Assembly (NCBI GenBank): GCA_964414265.1
Contig: CAYPVT010000001.1
Location: 1 to 50,641, forward strand
DNA length: 50,641 nucleotides
Origin: VMEP01 sp964414265
GTDB lineage: Bacteria > Patescibacteriota > Minisyncoccia > Phycocordibacterales > VMEP01
Reading direction: 5' to 3'
Part shown: positions 33,264 to 39,752 of the stretch, piece after piece
How positions within the stretch are numbered: position 1 is the first letter of the stretch
Layout: the number at the start of each line of letters is the position of its first letter
The notes under the pieces: generated by a model
The model's input: the letters and a program-made list of their open reading frames with translations, nothing else
What the model was told of the DNA's origin: nothing
Database searches by the model: none
Made by a program: the position numbers and the translations under genes

Positions 33264-33712
33264 ATCCCCCAATCCTACCCCCACCCCGCAAAAATACAAC
33301 CCCCAATCCAAGGGATGCCCTTGGATTTTATTTCTGCATGTCTTGCGTGGGGTTTCGAAAAGCGGAGCCATATTTTGTCAGCAGACAAAATGGCGAGCTG
33401 GGGCTGCGACCGAGCCTTGCGACGGCAAAGCGAGAGTTGTAGCCGACACCCCCTATCTTTTCGTGGGGCTTGATTGCGAATACTTGGAGCAATCAAGAGA
33501 CGGAGGGAGTGAAGACGACTGAGTCGTGCCCACAGGGCTTTTCAGCAGAAAAGAACCTGTGGGTTGAAAACCGGAGCGCGACGGCGCGAGGCGGGGTCGC
33601 GCAAAAATTTAGCAAAATTTTATGCGTGACCAAATCCCCCAATCCAAGGACATCTCTTGGCTTGGACATGGCAAGGCATAGTTTCGTAGCACAAGTATCC
33701 TAACTATATGAA
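33264..33712 (+). repeat. Gene-free stretch with three two-hairpin elements
   Basis: Contains cores at about 33346-33410 (GGGGTTTCGAAAAGCGGAGCC with hairpin TTTTGT-CAGCAG-ACAAAA, loop 33379-33384), 33462-33560 (GATTGC/GCAATC hairpin, AGACGGAGGG, hairpin TTTT-CAGCAG-AAAA with loop 33543-33548) and 33561-33636 (GGGTTGAAAACCGGAGCGCG, GCGAGGCGGGGTCGCG, apex TTTAGCAAA, GTGACC). Flanked by the pair CAATCCAAGG. I see no open gene. Confidence 0.8.
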
Positions 33713-34339
33713 TTATTGATTTTTATATACTACTCGAAATAAATAAACATTATAGAAAAACATGAAATATTCTAAACTACCATTTTTGAATCTTTTGAAG
33801 TATTTAAATTCCTCCTCTCCTGGATTGCCTATTGAGATAAAGCTATTGTCTATTTTCCAAGAATTTGTGTTCTGTTTGTATAAAAAATCTTTTGTATCTA
33901 ATCTTAAATCACGAGACTCAATAACTTTATTATATTCGCTGAAATACAAACCTCTTACAATCTTATCCATAACACGCAACAATCTATCTTTATCTATATT
34001 AGTTCTATAGTTTCCATCTAATAATTCAGTATCATTTACAATTTTTTTAAGTAGATTGTATCTTTCCGGCTGAGTAAGGGACCTAAGACCTCTTTTCTGC
34101 CAGATACGTTCTGCTGTTATATTCCAATTACTTGTGCCCCGTACAAGAGAAATTACATATTGTTCGTCAAACGTGTAATCTGAGTTACATTGGACATGAG
34201 TATTTAGCTTAATTATACCGGGTGGATTCTTTGTCATGAAAAATCCTTTTTGCGGGACATGATCTTCATCAGTTTTTTCAGAGCTTAGTAATTTTTTCCC
34301 ACATAAATAACAAATCTCTCCTTTCTTAAATCTTGTCAT
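33713..34339 (-). CDS. HNH-type nuclease-like protein of the island
   Basis: A 208-residue protein with CYLCGKKLLSSEKTDEDHVPQKGFF near the N terminus: a Cys-x2-Cys pair and an Asp-His pair (EDHVPQ) typical of one HNH subgroup, then CN in HVQCNSDYTFDEQYV. The remainder is a helical domain with a long aromatic C terminus. Its target is unknown. It stands among defence-type genes, so a role in defence or mobility is possible. The ATG at 34339 is the only good start. Confidence 0.7.
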   Translation of the reverse strand: MTRFKKGEICYLCGKKLLSSEKTDEDHVPQKGFFMTKNPPGIIKLNTHVQCNSDYTFDEQYVISLVRGTSNWNITAERIWQKRGLRSLTQPERYNLLKKIVNDTELLDGNYRTNIDKDRLLRVMDKIVRGLYFSEYNKVIESRDLRLDTKDFLYKQNTNSWKIDNSFISIGNPGEEEFKYFKRFKNGSLEYFMFFYNVYLFRVVYKNQ

Positions 34340-34370
34340 CTCCTGTTATTTGCCTGTTACTACTTAAAAC

Positions 34371-34799
34371 TTAATTTTTAAGGCAAGTAATATATTTAGA
34401 ATTGTAATTGCTATCATAGTCTGCGGGATGCTTAGGTTCATAACTCATCTCTAGATACGCTATAGACGTTGCTGTGTCCCCTGCCTTTTGTGCCTTTTCG
34501 GAGGCTAATAAATAAGCTCTCTTTGCAATTTTATCAGCATAATCTTTTGCTTCAGTTTTACATAATTCAATTTTTATAGCTGAATTTACCGGTATTGGTT
34601 TTGTTTGGTTTATCTCTGTCTTGGCTTGTATAGCTTCTACTTTTGCTTCTAATTCTATTTGTTGTTGTTTCTCAATAGACCTTTGTTTATTTATTTGGAT
34701 TGCATACAAAAACCCTCCCAAAATAAAACATCCTATTAGAATTGCGACGGGTAGTGATAATTTGTTAAGTTTTTTTATGCTGTTAATTACCTTCTCCAT
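34371..34799 (-). CDS. Small single-pass membrane protein, island paralogue B
   Basis: About 142 residues from the ATG at 34799. The opening MEKVINSIKKLNKLSLPVAILIGCFILGGFLYAIQINKQRSIEKQQ is closely related to paralogue A at 32904-33263, including the membrane segment; the two C-terminal domains differ. The bases before both ATGs share GGTAGGATTGGGGGAT. The C-terminal part has ALYLASEKAQKAGDTATSIAYLEMSYE, weakly like a helical repeat. No function known. Confidence 0.7.
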   Translation of the reverse strand: MEKVINSIKKLNKLSLPVAILIGCFILGGFLYAIQINKQRSIEKQQQIELEAKVEAIQAKTEINQTKPIPVNSAIKIELCKTEAKDYADKIAKRAYLLASEKAQKAGDTATSIAYLEMSYEPKHPADYDSNYNSKYITCLKN

Positions 34800-34824
34800 A
34801 TCCCCCAATCCTACCCCTCCCTAA

Positions 34825-34908
34825 AATATTTTGCAATTACAAAATATTCGGGCTAGCCCGGGTGTCACCCGAACGCCCTAGGGCGAACATCTCTTTAGTA
34901 GAGATGTT
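34825..34908. repeat. Row of five palindromes
   Basis: In order: AATATTTTG/CAAAATATT with six-base loop (34825-34848), CGGGCTAGCCCG (34849-34860), GGGTG-T-CACCC (34860-34870), CGCCCTAGGGCG (34874-34885) and AACATCTC/GAGATGTT with seven-base loop (34886-34908). They lie between island paralogue B and the first DsrE-like gene. The last one has the same frame as the hairpin before tmRNA. Confidence 0.85.
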
Positions 34909-34912
34909 TTAG

Positions 34913-34930
34913 CCCCACAAAAACACAAGC
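34913..34930 (+). repeat. Gene-end tag, copy 1
   Basis: CCCCACAAAAACACAAGC, 11 bases downstream of the first DsrE-like gene. The same 18 bases stand downstream of fic at 36279-36296, and shorter forms downstream of the Panacea toxin (35304-35317) and the second DsrE-like gene (37529-37538). Confidence 0.7.
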
Positions 34931-35302
34931 TCCCTTAAAATTACCCAAACACCAAAACCTTATCTGAACTCTCAACCATTTTGAGTAAATCTGGCATCGT
35001 GGAAACTTGGTGCACGCCATTTTCCATACCACGTAATTTAAGACAGGAACCGCACGCATATATTTCTCCCTTTATTTCCTTAAATTCAGTTATTTTTGCC
35101 GAGATATCAAAATCTTTAGTGTCTGAAATAATATCTAACTCCGAACCCTCGCTCATCAAAAAAACTTCCACTTGATGACCTGCTTTTAGCGAAGTAATTC
35201 CGAAACGAAACGTATTCCAAACATGTTCTGGCTTATTTGACTGTAAAATGATTCCAAATTTCATAAATTTTATTGTACTAGGTTTCTTAATGTAACTCCA
35301 CC
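34920..35302. repeat. 383-bp perfect direct repeat, copy 1
   Basis: Bases 34920-35302 are identical to 37528-37910 by direct comparison. The repeat holds one complete DsrE-like gene with flanks and ends in AACTCCACC. The 2.2 kb between the copies hold the Panacea pair and fic. Confidence 0.97.
34941..35264 (-). CDS. DsrE/DsrF-like family protein, copy 1
   Basis: A 107-residue protein with the DsrE-type Rossmann-like fold: MKFGIILQSNKPEHVWNTFRFGITSL, then AGHQVEVFLMSEGSEL and a Cys pair in YACGSCLKLRGME, the place of the active Cys in DsrE proteins. These carry or sense sulfur as persulfides, or serve as small regulators. Cytoplasmic. A second, identical gene stands at 37549-37872. Confidence 0.8.
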   Translation of the reverse strand: MKFGIILQSNKPEHVWNTFRFGITSLKAGHQVEVFLMSEGSELDIISDTKDFDISAKITEFKEIKGEIYACGSCLKLRGMENGVHQVSTMPDLLKMVESSDKVLVFG

Positions 35303-35326
35303 GCTAAAAACACAAGCACTTGAACA

Positions 35327-35737
35327 TTATAAACAGCTAACACCGAATTCAGTAAAAACGTGCTCTTTCCACCATAGAGTTTCTTGCTTAGCAGACCTGT
35401 CAACATGATCTTTGCAATAAACTAACAGAACCCTAACTTCCAATTTTTTGTTACAAACTCCAAGAATACACCTATTCCCACTAGTTTTTGGTGACACATT
35501 AGTTTTCGCAACCTTAAAATCATATTTTACAAGCAACATATCTCTGTTCGAATTACATATAAAATCAAGAACACTCGTGCCACTTAAGTTTGCTATACGC
35601 TCCAAATAATCTTGTATAGATTGTCTAGTTACATCCCAATTAACTTTGTGTTTCTTCTCAAAATCTTTTATGTAGTGTTTCTCTGCATACTCCTCAAAAA
35701 CAACTACATATTTCTGGTTAATAAAGTGTTGCTTCAT
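35327..35737 (-). CDS. RelE-like toxin of a Panacea toxin-antitoxin pair
   Basis: About 136 residues from the ATG at 35737 (a TTG four codons earlier is less likely). The centre and end, SVLDFICNSNRDMLLVKYDFK ... NRCILGVCNKKLEVRVLLVYCKDHVDRS, resemble RelE/HigB-type toxins, where a core strand pair is followed by LVYxKDHV. Such toxins cut mRNA on the ribosome. The start overlaps the antitoxin gene by 20 bases, so antitoxin is made first. The assignment as toxin rests on this order and a fair motif match. Confidence 0.7.
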   Translation of the reverse strand: MKQHFINQKYVVVFEEYAEKHYIKDFEKKHKVNWDVTRQSIQDYLERIANLSGTSVLDFICNSNRDMLLVKYDFKVAKTNVSPKTSGNRCILGVCNKKLEVRVLLVYCKDHVDRSAKQETLWWKEHVFTEFGVSCL

Positions 35738-36218
35738 CTTGCTGAACAATCAAACTATAAGGAATTACGTCGTTTTCAAATGAAACCTTCCATGGGAACT
35801 GTTCATGTGTAAATTTAACTATATCTTCAGTCTTCTTATTCTTCCATTTAGTACAGATATCTTGAACCAATTCAAGCTCGTCTTTTTTTAGAACAGGGTC
35901 CTTGATATTCTCTGTTAAATAAAACAATTCTGCTTTATTGCTTTTTTCAAGTTGAACTTGATTAGTACCAACAAGGTCAATCAATTGATCAAAAAAATCA
36001 ATTGAAACAGGACCTCTTTCAAGTTTCTTATAGGTTACACCAGTAATAGGAGCAAAGTTGTGATAAAAATATACAAAATCAGACAAATAAACCAGCTTTG
36101 CTAGTTTAGTTTTAGTGATTTTCCCATCCCTATCTGCACCATGCAATATACAGGCCTTTATTAATTCACCCAACCTCTCTTGTGGAGTCAGACCTCTTTG
36201 GATCTGTAGTTTACTCAT
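35718..36218 (-). CDS. Panacea-domain (SocA-like, DUF4065) antitoxin
   Basis: A 166-residue protein with the Panacea domain: KTKLAKLVYLSDFVYFYHNFAPITGVTYKKLERGPVSIDFFDQLIDLV, the most conserved stretch of the family, at about residues 40-90. Panacea proteins neutralise many unrelated toxins and pair with a toxin gene directly downstream, as here. It lies downstream of fic in the same direction. Confidence 0.85.
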   Translation of the reverse strand: MSKLQIQRGLTPQERLGELIKACILHGADRDGKITKTKLAKLVYLSDFVYFYHNFAPITGVTYKKLERGPVSIDFFDQLIDLVGTNQVQLEKSNKAELFYLTENIKDPVLKKDELELVQDICTKWKNKKTEDIVKFTHEQFPWKVSFENDVIPYSLIVQQDEATLY

Positions 36219-36278
36219 TGATTCAATACTATCAAATTAACCGCAACGTGCAACACTTTCAATATGTGAATTCCCCCA

Positions 36279-36296
36279 CCCCACAAAAACACAAGC
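36279..36296 (+). repeat. Gene-end tag, copy 2
   Basis: CCCCACAAAAACACAAGC, identical to 34913-34930, here 14 bases downstream of the fic stop codon. Confidence 0.7.
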
Positions 36297-36310
36297 TTCA
36301 TCGTCAAAAA

Positions 36311-37405
36311 TCAAATCTTATTAAGAATAGCCCTAAGTTTGTCATTTGAATAAACCCGTTGCTTCATTTGGATCCCCTTATCGTTAATAATTTTTTTTTC
36401 TGCAAGTTTTTCCAAATATCTAACGCACGTAGGTCTAGGTATATGAGTCATTCTGCTTAAAATCGGAGCTGTAATATAAGGACGAGAAAATGTGGCTTCT
36501 AAGGCCCTAATCAAACCGAGACCAGCAGTTTCCGTCTCAATCATAGCCCTACTTTTCTTAAACAGTTCATCAATTTTTATTGAAAGATTAAGTGATATTT
36601 TTGCTTGTTCTTCAAGGCCCTTAAGAAAAAATAATAACCAAGCGCGCCAATTTTGTTTTTTATCCACTTTTGAAAGTACGCTCATATATAACCTTTTATG
36701 TCTCTCAAAATAACCACTTGGATAAAGTATCGGCATTTCTAATAAACCTTTCTTTATCAAAAAAAGAGTTATCAATAGACGTCCAACTCTTCCATTCCCA
36801 TCTTCAAATGGGTGTATTGCTTCAAAATGATGATGTATGACGCCTGCAACAATAAGTGGATTAGTGCTACTGGGACTAAGAATAAATTTTTCTAACTCTT
36901 CCATTAACTGTGCTACATGTATTGGTTCTGGGGGAACATATCTCGCTTTTCCCTTACCTGTTCCACTTTGACCAATCCATACGGGTTTTTTTCTAAATTC
37001 ACCAGGATTTTTATTCTTTCCGCGTGTTCCAGTCATTAGGGTTTTGTGGATACTTCTAATAAGGAAATTATTTAAATTATATTTTTTAAGTATTTCAATT
37101 CCCTCAAGCATTGCTTTCTCATAATTGTATATTTCAAATGCTTCGTGCCTTTCTTCGTCTGTTTGGCCAATAACACCTATCTTAAAGACATCGTCGATAG
37201 ATGCCTGAGTTCCTTCTAGCTGAGAACTTGACTCTGCTTCTTTACTAAGAATCGGACGCATTAAAAGCGCAGCGTTTGTGAGAAGTCTCGGAATCTGTTT
37301 CAGGCTCCCAATTGCCCCCTGAGTTTCAGCCAATTGATTTGCCAACTCTTCATCATAAATACTAGACAAATCTGGAGGAAATTTTTGAGCTAGTATTTTA
37401 TTCAT
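36311..37405 (-). CDS. Fic family protein with N-terminal inhibitory helix and C-terminal winged helix
   Basis: About 364 residues from the ATG at 37405. The Fic motif HPFEDGNGRVGR (about 198-209) is complete, so it should transfer AMP or another nucleotide part to target proteins. The inhibitory motif SSQLEG (about 60-65) lies before it, which makes it a class II Fic enzyme with built-in autoinhibition. The flap region KPVWIGQSG is present. A C-terminal winged-helix part (ITAPILSRMTHIPRPTCVRYLEKLAEKKIIND) suggests DNA binding. The stop is TGA. Confidence 0.93.
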   Translation of the reverse strand: MNKILAQKFPPDLSSIYDEELANQLAETQGAIGSLKQIPRLLTNAALLMRPILSKEAESSSQLEGTQASIDDVFKIGVIGQTDEERHEAFEIYNYEKAMLEGIEILKKYNLNNFLIRSIHKTLMTGTRGKNKNPGEFRKKPVWIGQSGTGKGKARYVPPEPIHVAQLMEELEKFILSPSSTNPLIVAGVIHHHFEAIHPFEDGNGRVGRLLITLFLIKKGLLEMPILYPSGYFERHKRLYMSVLSKVDKKQNWRAWLLFFLKGLEEQAKISLNLSIKIDELFKKSRAMIETETAGLGLIRALEATFSRPYITAPILSRMTHIPRPTCVRYLEKLAEKKIINDKGIQMKQRVYSNDKLRAILNKI

Positions 37406-37527
37406 TAGCTCATATATAGCAAAAAATGAGCTAGTGGTCAAGCCATCAGTCCATCAGTGAGCAGGTCGTGTGCTGATTACTACACTGCAACAAAAAACCT
37501 GGCCCGAAGGCTATGTCTAAATCCTGT

Positions 37528-37910
37528 AAAACACAAGCTCCCTTAAAATTACCCAAACACCAAAACCTTATCTGAACTCTCAACCATTTTGAGTAAATCT
37601 GGCATCGTGGAAACTTGGTGCACGCCATTTTCCATACCACGTAATTTAAGACAGGAACCGCACGCATATATTTCTCCCTTTATTTCCTTAAATTCAGTTA
37701 TTTTTGCCGAGATATCAAAATCTTTAGTGTCTGAAATAATATCTAACTCCGAACCCTCGCTCATCAAAAAAACTTCCACTTGATGACCTGCTTTTAGCGA
37801 AGTAATTCCGAAACGAAACGTATTCCAAACATGTTCTGGCTTATTTGACTGTAAAATGATTCCAAATTTCATAAATTTTATTGTACTAGGTTTCTTAATG
37901 TAACTCCACC
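37528..37910. repeat. 383-bp perfect direct repeat, copy 2
   Basis: Identical to 34920-35302. The right end AACTCCACC joins directly to ATTAAAAACATT, which completes a match to the tmRNA 3' end that copy 1 does not have. Confidence 0.97.
37549..37872 (-). CDS. DsrE/DsrF-like family protein, copy 2
   Basis: Identical in bases and in all 107 residues to the gene at 34941-35264, with the CGSC Cys pair. The lack of any silent change shows that the duplication is very recent, is kept by gene conversion, or is an assembly effect. Confidence 0.8.
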   Translation of the reverse strand: MKFGIILQSNKPEHVWNTFRFGITSLKAGHQVEVFLMSEGSELDIISDTKDFDISAKITEFKEIKGEIYACGSCLKLRGMENGVHQVSTMPDLLKMVESSDKVLVFG

Positions 37911-37922
37911 ATTAAAAACATT
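37904..37922 (+). other. Candidate attachment site (right)
   Basis: CTCCACCATTAAAAACATT, an exact copy of the tmRNA 3' end and flank at 32565-32583, followed by a similar TTTCCCCAA. It marks the far border of the accessory region. Confidence 0.45.
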
Positions 37923-37969
37923 GGCTTTCCCCAAAAAAAACCACCCAAACACCACTTTCCCCTCCCTCC

Positions 37970-37999
37970 TTGTGTATTTACCCTAAAGTAGGCTAGACT
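37970..37999 (+). promoter_or_regulatory. Promoter of the zinc-ribbon microprotein gene
   Basis: TTGTGT at 37970-37975, an 18-base spacer and TAGACT at 37994-37999 followed by ATATAA. The ATG at 38008 leaves little or no leader. Confidence 0.5.
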
Positions 38000-38007
38000 A
38001 TATAACT

Positions 38008-38166
38008 ATGGATGAAAAAATAATTGGGTATTGTGTGAAGTGTAAGGAAAAGCGTGAGATGAAGGATGTTCAGCAGACTGAAATAAAGCCTGGACGCCCT
38101 GCAGCAAAAGGTACATGTACAGTGTGTGGAACTGGAATGTACAAAATCCTTCCTTCAAAGAAGTAG
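38008..38166 (+). CDS. Zinc-ribbon microprotein (DUF5679-like)
   Basis: A 52-residue protein with two Cys pairs: CVKC at 9-12 and CTVC at 37-40, followed by GTGMYKI; the middle is KPGRPAAKGT. This pattern (YCVKCK ... GRPAxxGxCxxCGTxMxKI) is that of small zinc-ribbon proteins found across CPR genomes. Its own promoter and a terminator at 38180-38221 make it a single-gene unit. Function not known. Confidence 0.85.
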   Translation: MDEKIIGYCVKCKEKREMKDVQQTEIKPGRPAAKGTCTVCGTGMYKILPSKK

Positions 38167-38179
38167 TTTTAATTAATAG

Positions 38180-38221
38180 AAACAAAAACAGCCCGACGAA
38201 AGTTTGGGCTGTTTTTGTTTG
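38180..38221. terminator. Rho-independent terminator
   Basis: AAACAAAAACAGCCC pairs with GGGCTGTTTTTGTTT around an 11-base loop. A- and T-runs on both sides allow action in both directions. Confidence 0.9.
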
Positions 38222-38249
38222 GTTTGGTATAGTGTTTCATAAATTTAAA

Positions 38250-38323
38250 GGGCTCATAGTATAGCGGTAATACGCGTCCATGGCATGGACGAGTTCGGGG
38301 TCCGACTCCCCGTGAGTCCACCA
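38250..38323 (+). tRNA. tRNA-Ala (anticodon GGC)
   Basis: Acceptor GGGCTCA/TGAGTCC with the G3-U70 pair that marks alanine, D arm GTAT/ATAC, anticodon stem CGTCC/GGACG with loop ATGGCAT (GGC), T arm CGGGGTCCGACTCCCCG, discriminator A and encoded CCA. Confidence 0.93.
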
Positions 38324-38366
38324 AAGCTAAAAATCTCCCCTGCGGGAGATTTTTAGCTTTGGTGGA
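38317..38366 (+). terminator. 23-bp inverted repeat that includes the tRNA-Ala 3' end
   Basis: Bases 38317-38339 (from TCCACCA of the tRNA to ATCTCCC) are the exact reverse complement of 38344-38366, with a four-base loop. It can act as terminator, and it also gives an inverted copy of the tRNA acceptor end, as at tRNA-Ser and tmRNA. Confidence 0.88.
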
Positions 38367-38413
38367 AGGCGGAGCCATATTTCGTCAGCAGACGAAATGG
38401 CGAGCCAGGGTCG
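38367..38413 (+). repeat. Partial two-hairpin element behind tRNA-Ala
   Basis: AGGCGGAGCC, hairpin TTTCGT-CAGCAG-ACGAAA (loop 38386-38391), GGCGAGCCAGGGTCG. The second hairpin and the closing GTGACC are missing. Confidence 0.8.
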
Positions 38414-38455
38414 TAAATTAAGTTTCTTATTCTCATCAATCTACCTGTTTTCATC

Positions 38456-38527
38456 TTTAAAAACATTGCGCAGTACGACGGCACGAGCATAGCAAAAACT
38501 TAGTAAAGTTTTATGCGCGTTTTTAAA
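38456..38527 (+). repeat. Two-hairpin element in a short inverted repeat
   Basis: Arms TTTAAAAAC (38456-38464) and GTTTTTAAA (38519-38527) enclose ATTGCGCAGTACGACGGCACGAGCATAGC and the hairpin AAAACTTAGTAAAGTTTT, then ATGCGC. It has CAGT where other copies have GGAG, so it may be an old copy. Confidence 0.75.
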
Positions 38528-38551
38528 TACAAAAAAACAAAAAGAAATATA

Positions 38552-38580
38552 TTGATTATTCCCCCCTTCTCGGCTACAAT
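38552..38580 (+). promoter_or_regulatory. Sigma-70-type promoter of infC-rpmI-rplT
   Basis: TTGATT at 38552-38557, 17-base spacer, TACAAT at 38575-38580. The transcript would start near 38587, about 13 bases before the GTG start of infC, too short for the L20-binding leader known from other bacteria. Confidence 0.65.
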
Positions 38581-38599
38581 TCACTGAATAAACAAACAC

Positions 38600-39121
38600 G
38601 TGTCCGTTAAACTCCGCATAAACAATCAAATAAGAGCCCAGGAATTACGTATCATTGACAACGAAGACGGGAATTTAGGCGTTATGTCGTTTGCTGACGC
38701 TTTGGCCAAAGCCAAGGAGAAAGGCCTAGATTTAATTGAAATATCGCCAGATATAGTCCCACCGGTTGCAAAAATAATGGATTATGGTAAATTTCAGTAC
38801 GAGCAGAGCAAGAAAAACAAGAAAATCAAGGCTCACGCTCATGTGACCGAAACCAAGACGGTTCAGGTTAAAATCGGCACTTCTGAGCACGATCTCGGCA
38901 TAAAAGCCAAAAAAGCGTCAGAATGGCTCAAAGATGGCCATCGCGTTAGAGCAGACCTATATTTAGCGGGGCGCGCAAAGTATATGGAGGAAAAATTCCT
39001 TAAAAGTCGCCTCGAACGCATACTTGTTTTGATTAGCGAAAACTACAAAATTGCGGACCCTTTCAAAAAGGGGCCAAAAGGATATAGTATTGTTCTCGAA
39101 AGAGACGCCAAGAAAAACTAG
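38600..39121 (+). CDS. infC: Translation initiation factor IF-3
   Basis: Keeps the small ribosomal subunit free and checks the start codon. The 173-residue product has the N-domain opening VKLRINNQIRAQELRIIDNEDGNLGVM, the linker PPVAKIMDYGKFQYEQSKK and the C-domain ETKTVQVKIGTSEHDLGIKAKKASEWL. The start is GTG at 38600; there is no nearby ATG. It leads the usual infC-rpmI-rplT operon. Confidence 0.96.
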   Translation: MSVKLRINNQIRAQELRIIDNEDGNLGVMSFADALAKAKEKGLDLIEISPDIVPPVAKIMDYGKFQYEQSKKNKKIKAHAHVTETKTVQVKIGTSEHDLGIKAKKASEWLKDGHRVRADLYLAGRAKYMEEKFLKSRLERILVLISENYKIADPFKKGPKGYSIVLERDAKKN

Positions 39122-39139
39122 GTCCGAACAAGCAAACAA

Positions 39140-39337
39140 ATGACAAAAACAAACAAATCATTTTCAAAAAGACTCCGTGTAACAAAGAACGGTAAAATTA
39201 TCGGCCGAAAGCCTGGTTTTAACCATTTTAATGCTAAACAAAGTCGAGAAAAACAACTTGCGGGAAAGCTTGGTGTTGCTTTTAAAATGACCAATAAAGA
39301 AAAGAGTCGTTTTCTTCCAGGATTAAAACAGAGGTAA
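39140..39337 (+). CDS. rpmI: 50S ribosomal protein L35
   Basis: A 65-residue basic protein with KSFSKRLRVTKNGKIIGRKPGFNHFNAKQSREK, the L35 pattern. Starts 18 bases after infC and ends 10 bases before rplT. Confidence 0.95.
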   Translation: MTKTNKSFSKRLRVTKNGKIIGRKPGFNHFNAKQSREKQLAGKLGVAFKMTNKEKSRFLPGLKQR

Positions 39338-39347
39338 TTTAAATAAT

Positions 39348-39698
39348 ATGACAAGAGTAAAAAGAGGAACAATTGCAAGCAAGACACGACGTAACGTCCT
39401 TAAGAAGGTAAAGGGTTTTCGTTTTGGTCGCTCAACTAAAGAAATCATGGCCCATGAGGCTTTGGTTCATGCTGGGAAGTATTCTTTTGCACACAGAAAA
39501 GACAAGAAAAATGATTTTCGTCGTCTTTGGACAGTGCGTATCAACGCAGCAATTCGTCCACACGGTCTTTCGTATAGCAAGTTCATCAACATTTTGAAAC
39601 TAAAAAATATTGAAATAGACAGAAAGGTTATGTCTGATATCGCAGACAAGAAACCAGAAAGCTTCAAGAGAATCGTAGAATTCGCAATGGCAAAATAA
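39348..39698 (+). CDS. rplT: 50S ribosomal protein L20
   Basis: A 116-residue protein with the L20 opening TRVKRGTIASKTRRNVLKKVKGFRFGRS and RRLWTVRINAAIRPHGLSYSKFI. Needed early in 50S assembly. Last gene of the operon, followed by a terminator. Confidence 0.97.
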   Translation: MTRVKRGTIASKTRRNVLKKVKGFRFGRSTKEIMAHEALVHAGKYSFAHRKDKKNDFRRLWTVRINAAIRPHGLSYSKFINILKLKNIEIDRKVMSDIADKKPESFKRIVEFAMAK

Positions 39699-39707
39699 AT
39701 ATCCAAA

Positions 39708-39740
39708 ACAAAAAAAACCACCTAACGGTGGTTTTTTTAA
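39708..39740 (+). terminator. Rho-independent terminator after rplT
   Basis: AAAAAACCACC-TAAC-GGTGGTTTTTT, a perfect stem with T-run; the A-run on the other side lets it serve the convergent LOG-family gene too. Confidence 0.92.
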
Positions 39741-39752
39741 TTGCCTCGTTTT

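Noticed and set aside
32573..37910. True integron
   Set aside because: No integrase gene and no attC core motif (RYYYAAC/GTTRRRY) at the gene ends; only a shared non-palindromic tag.
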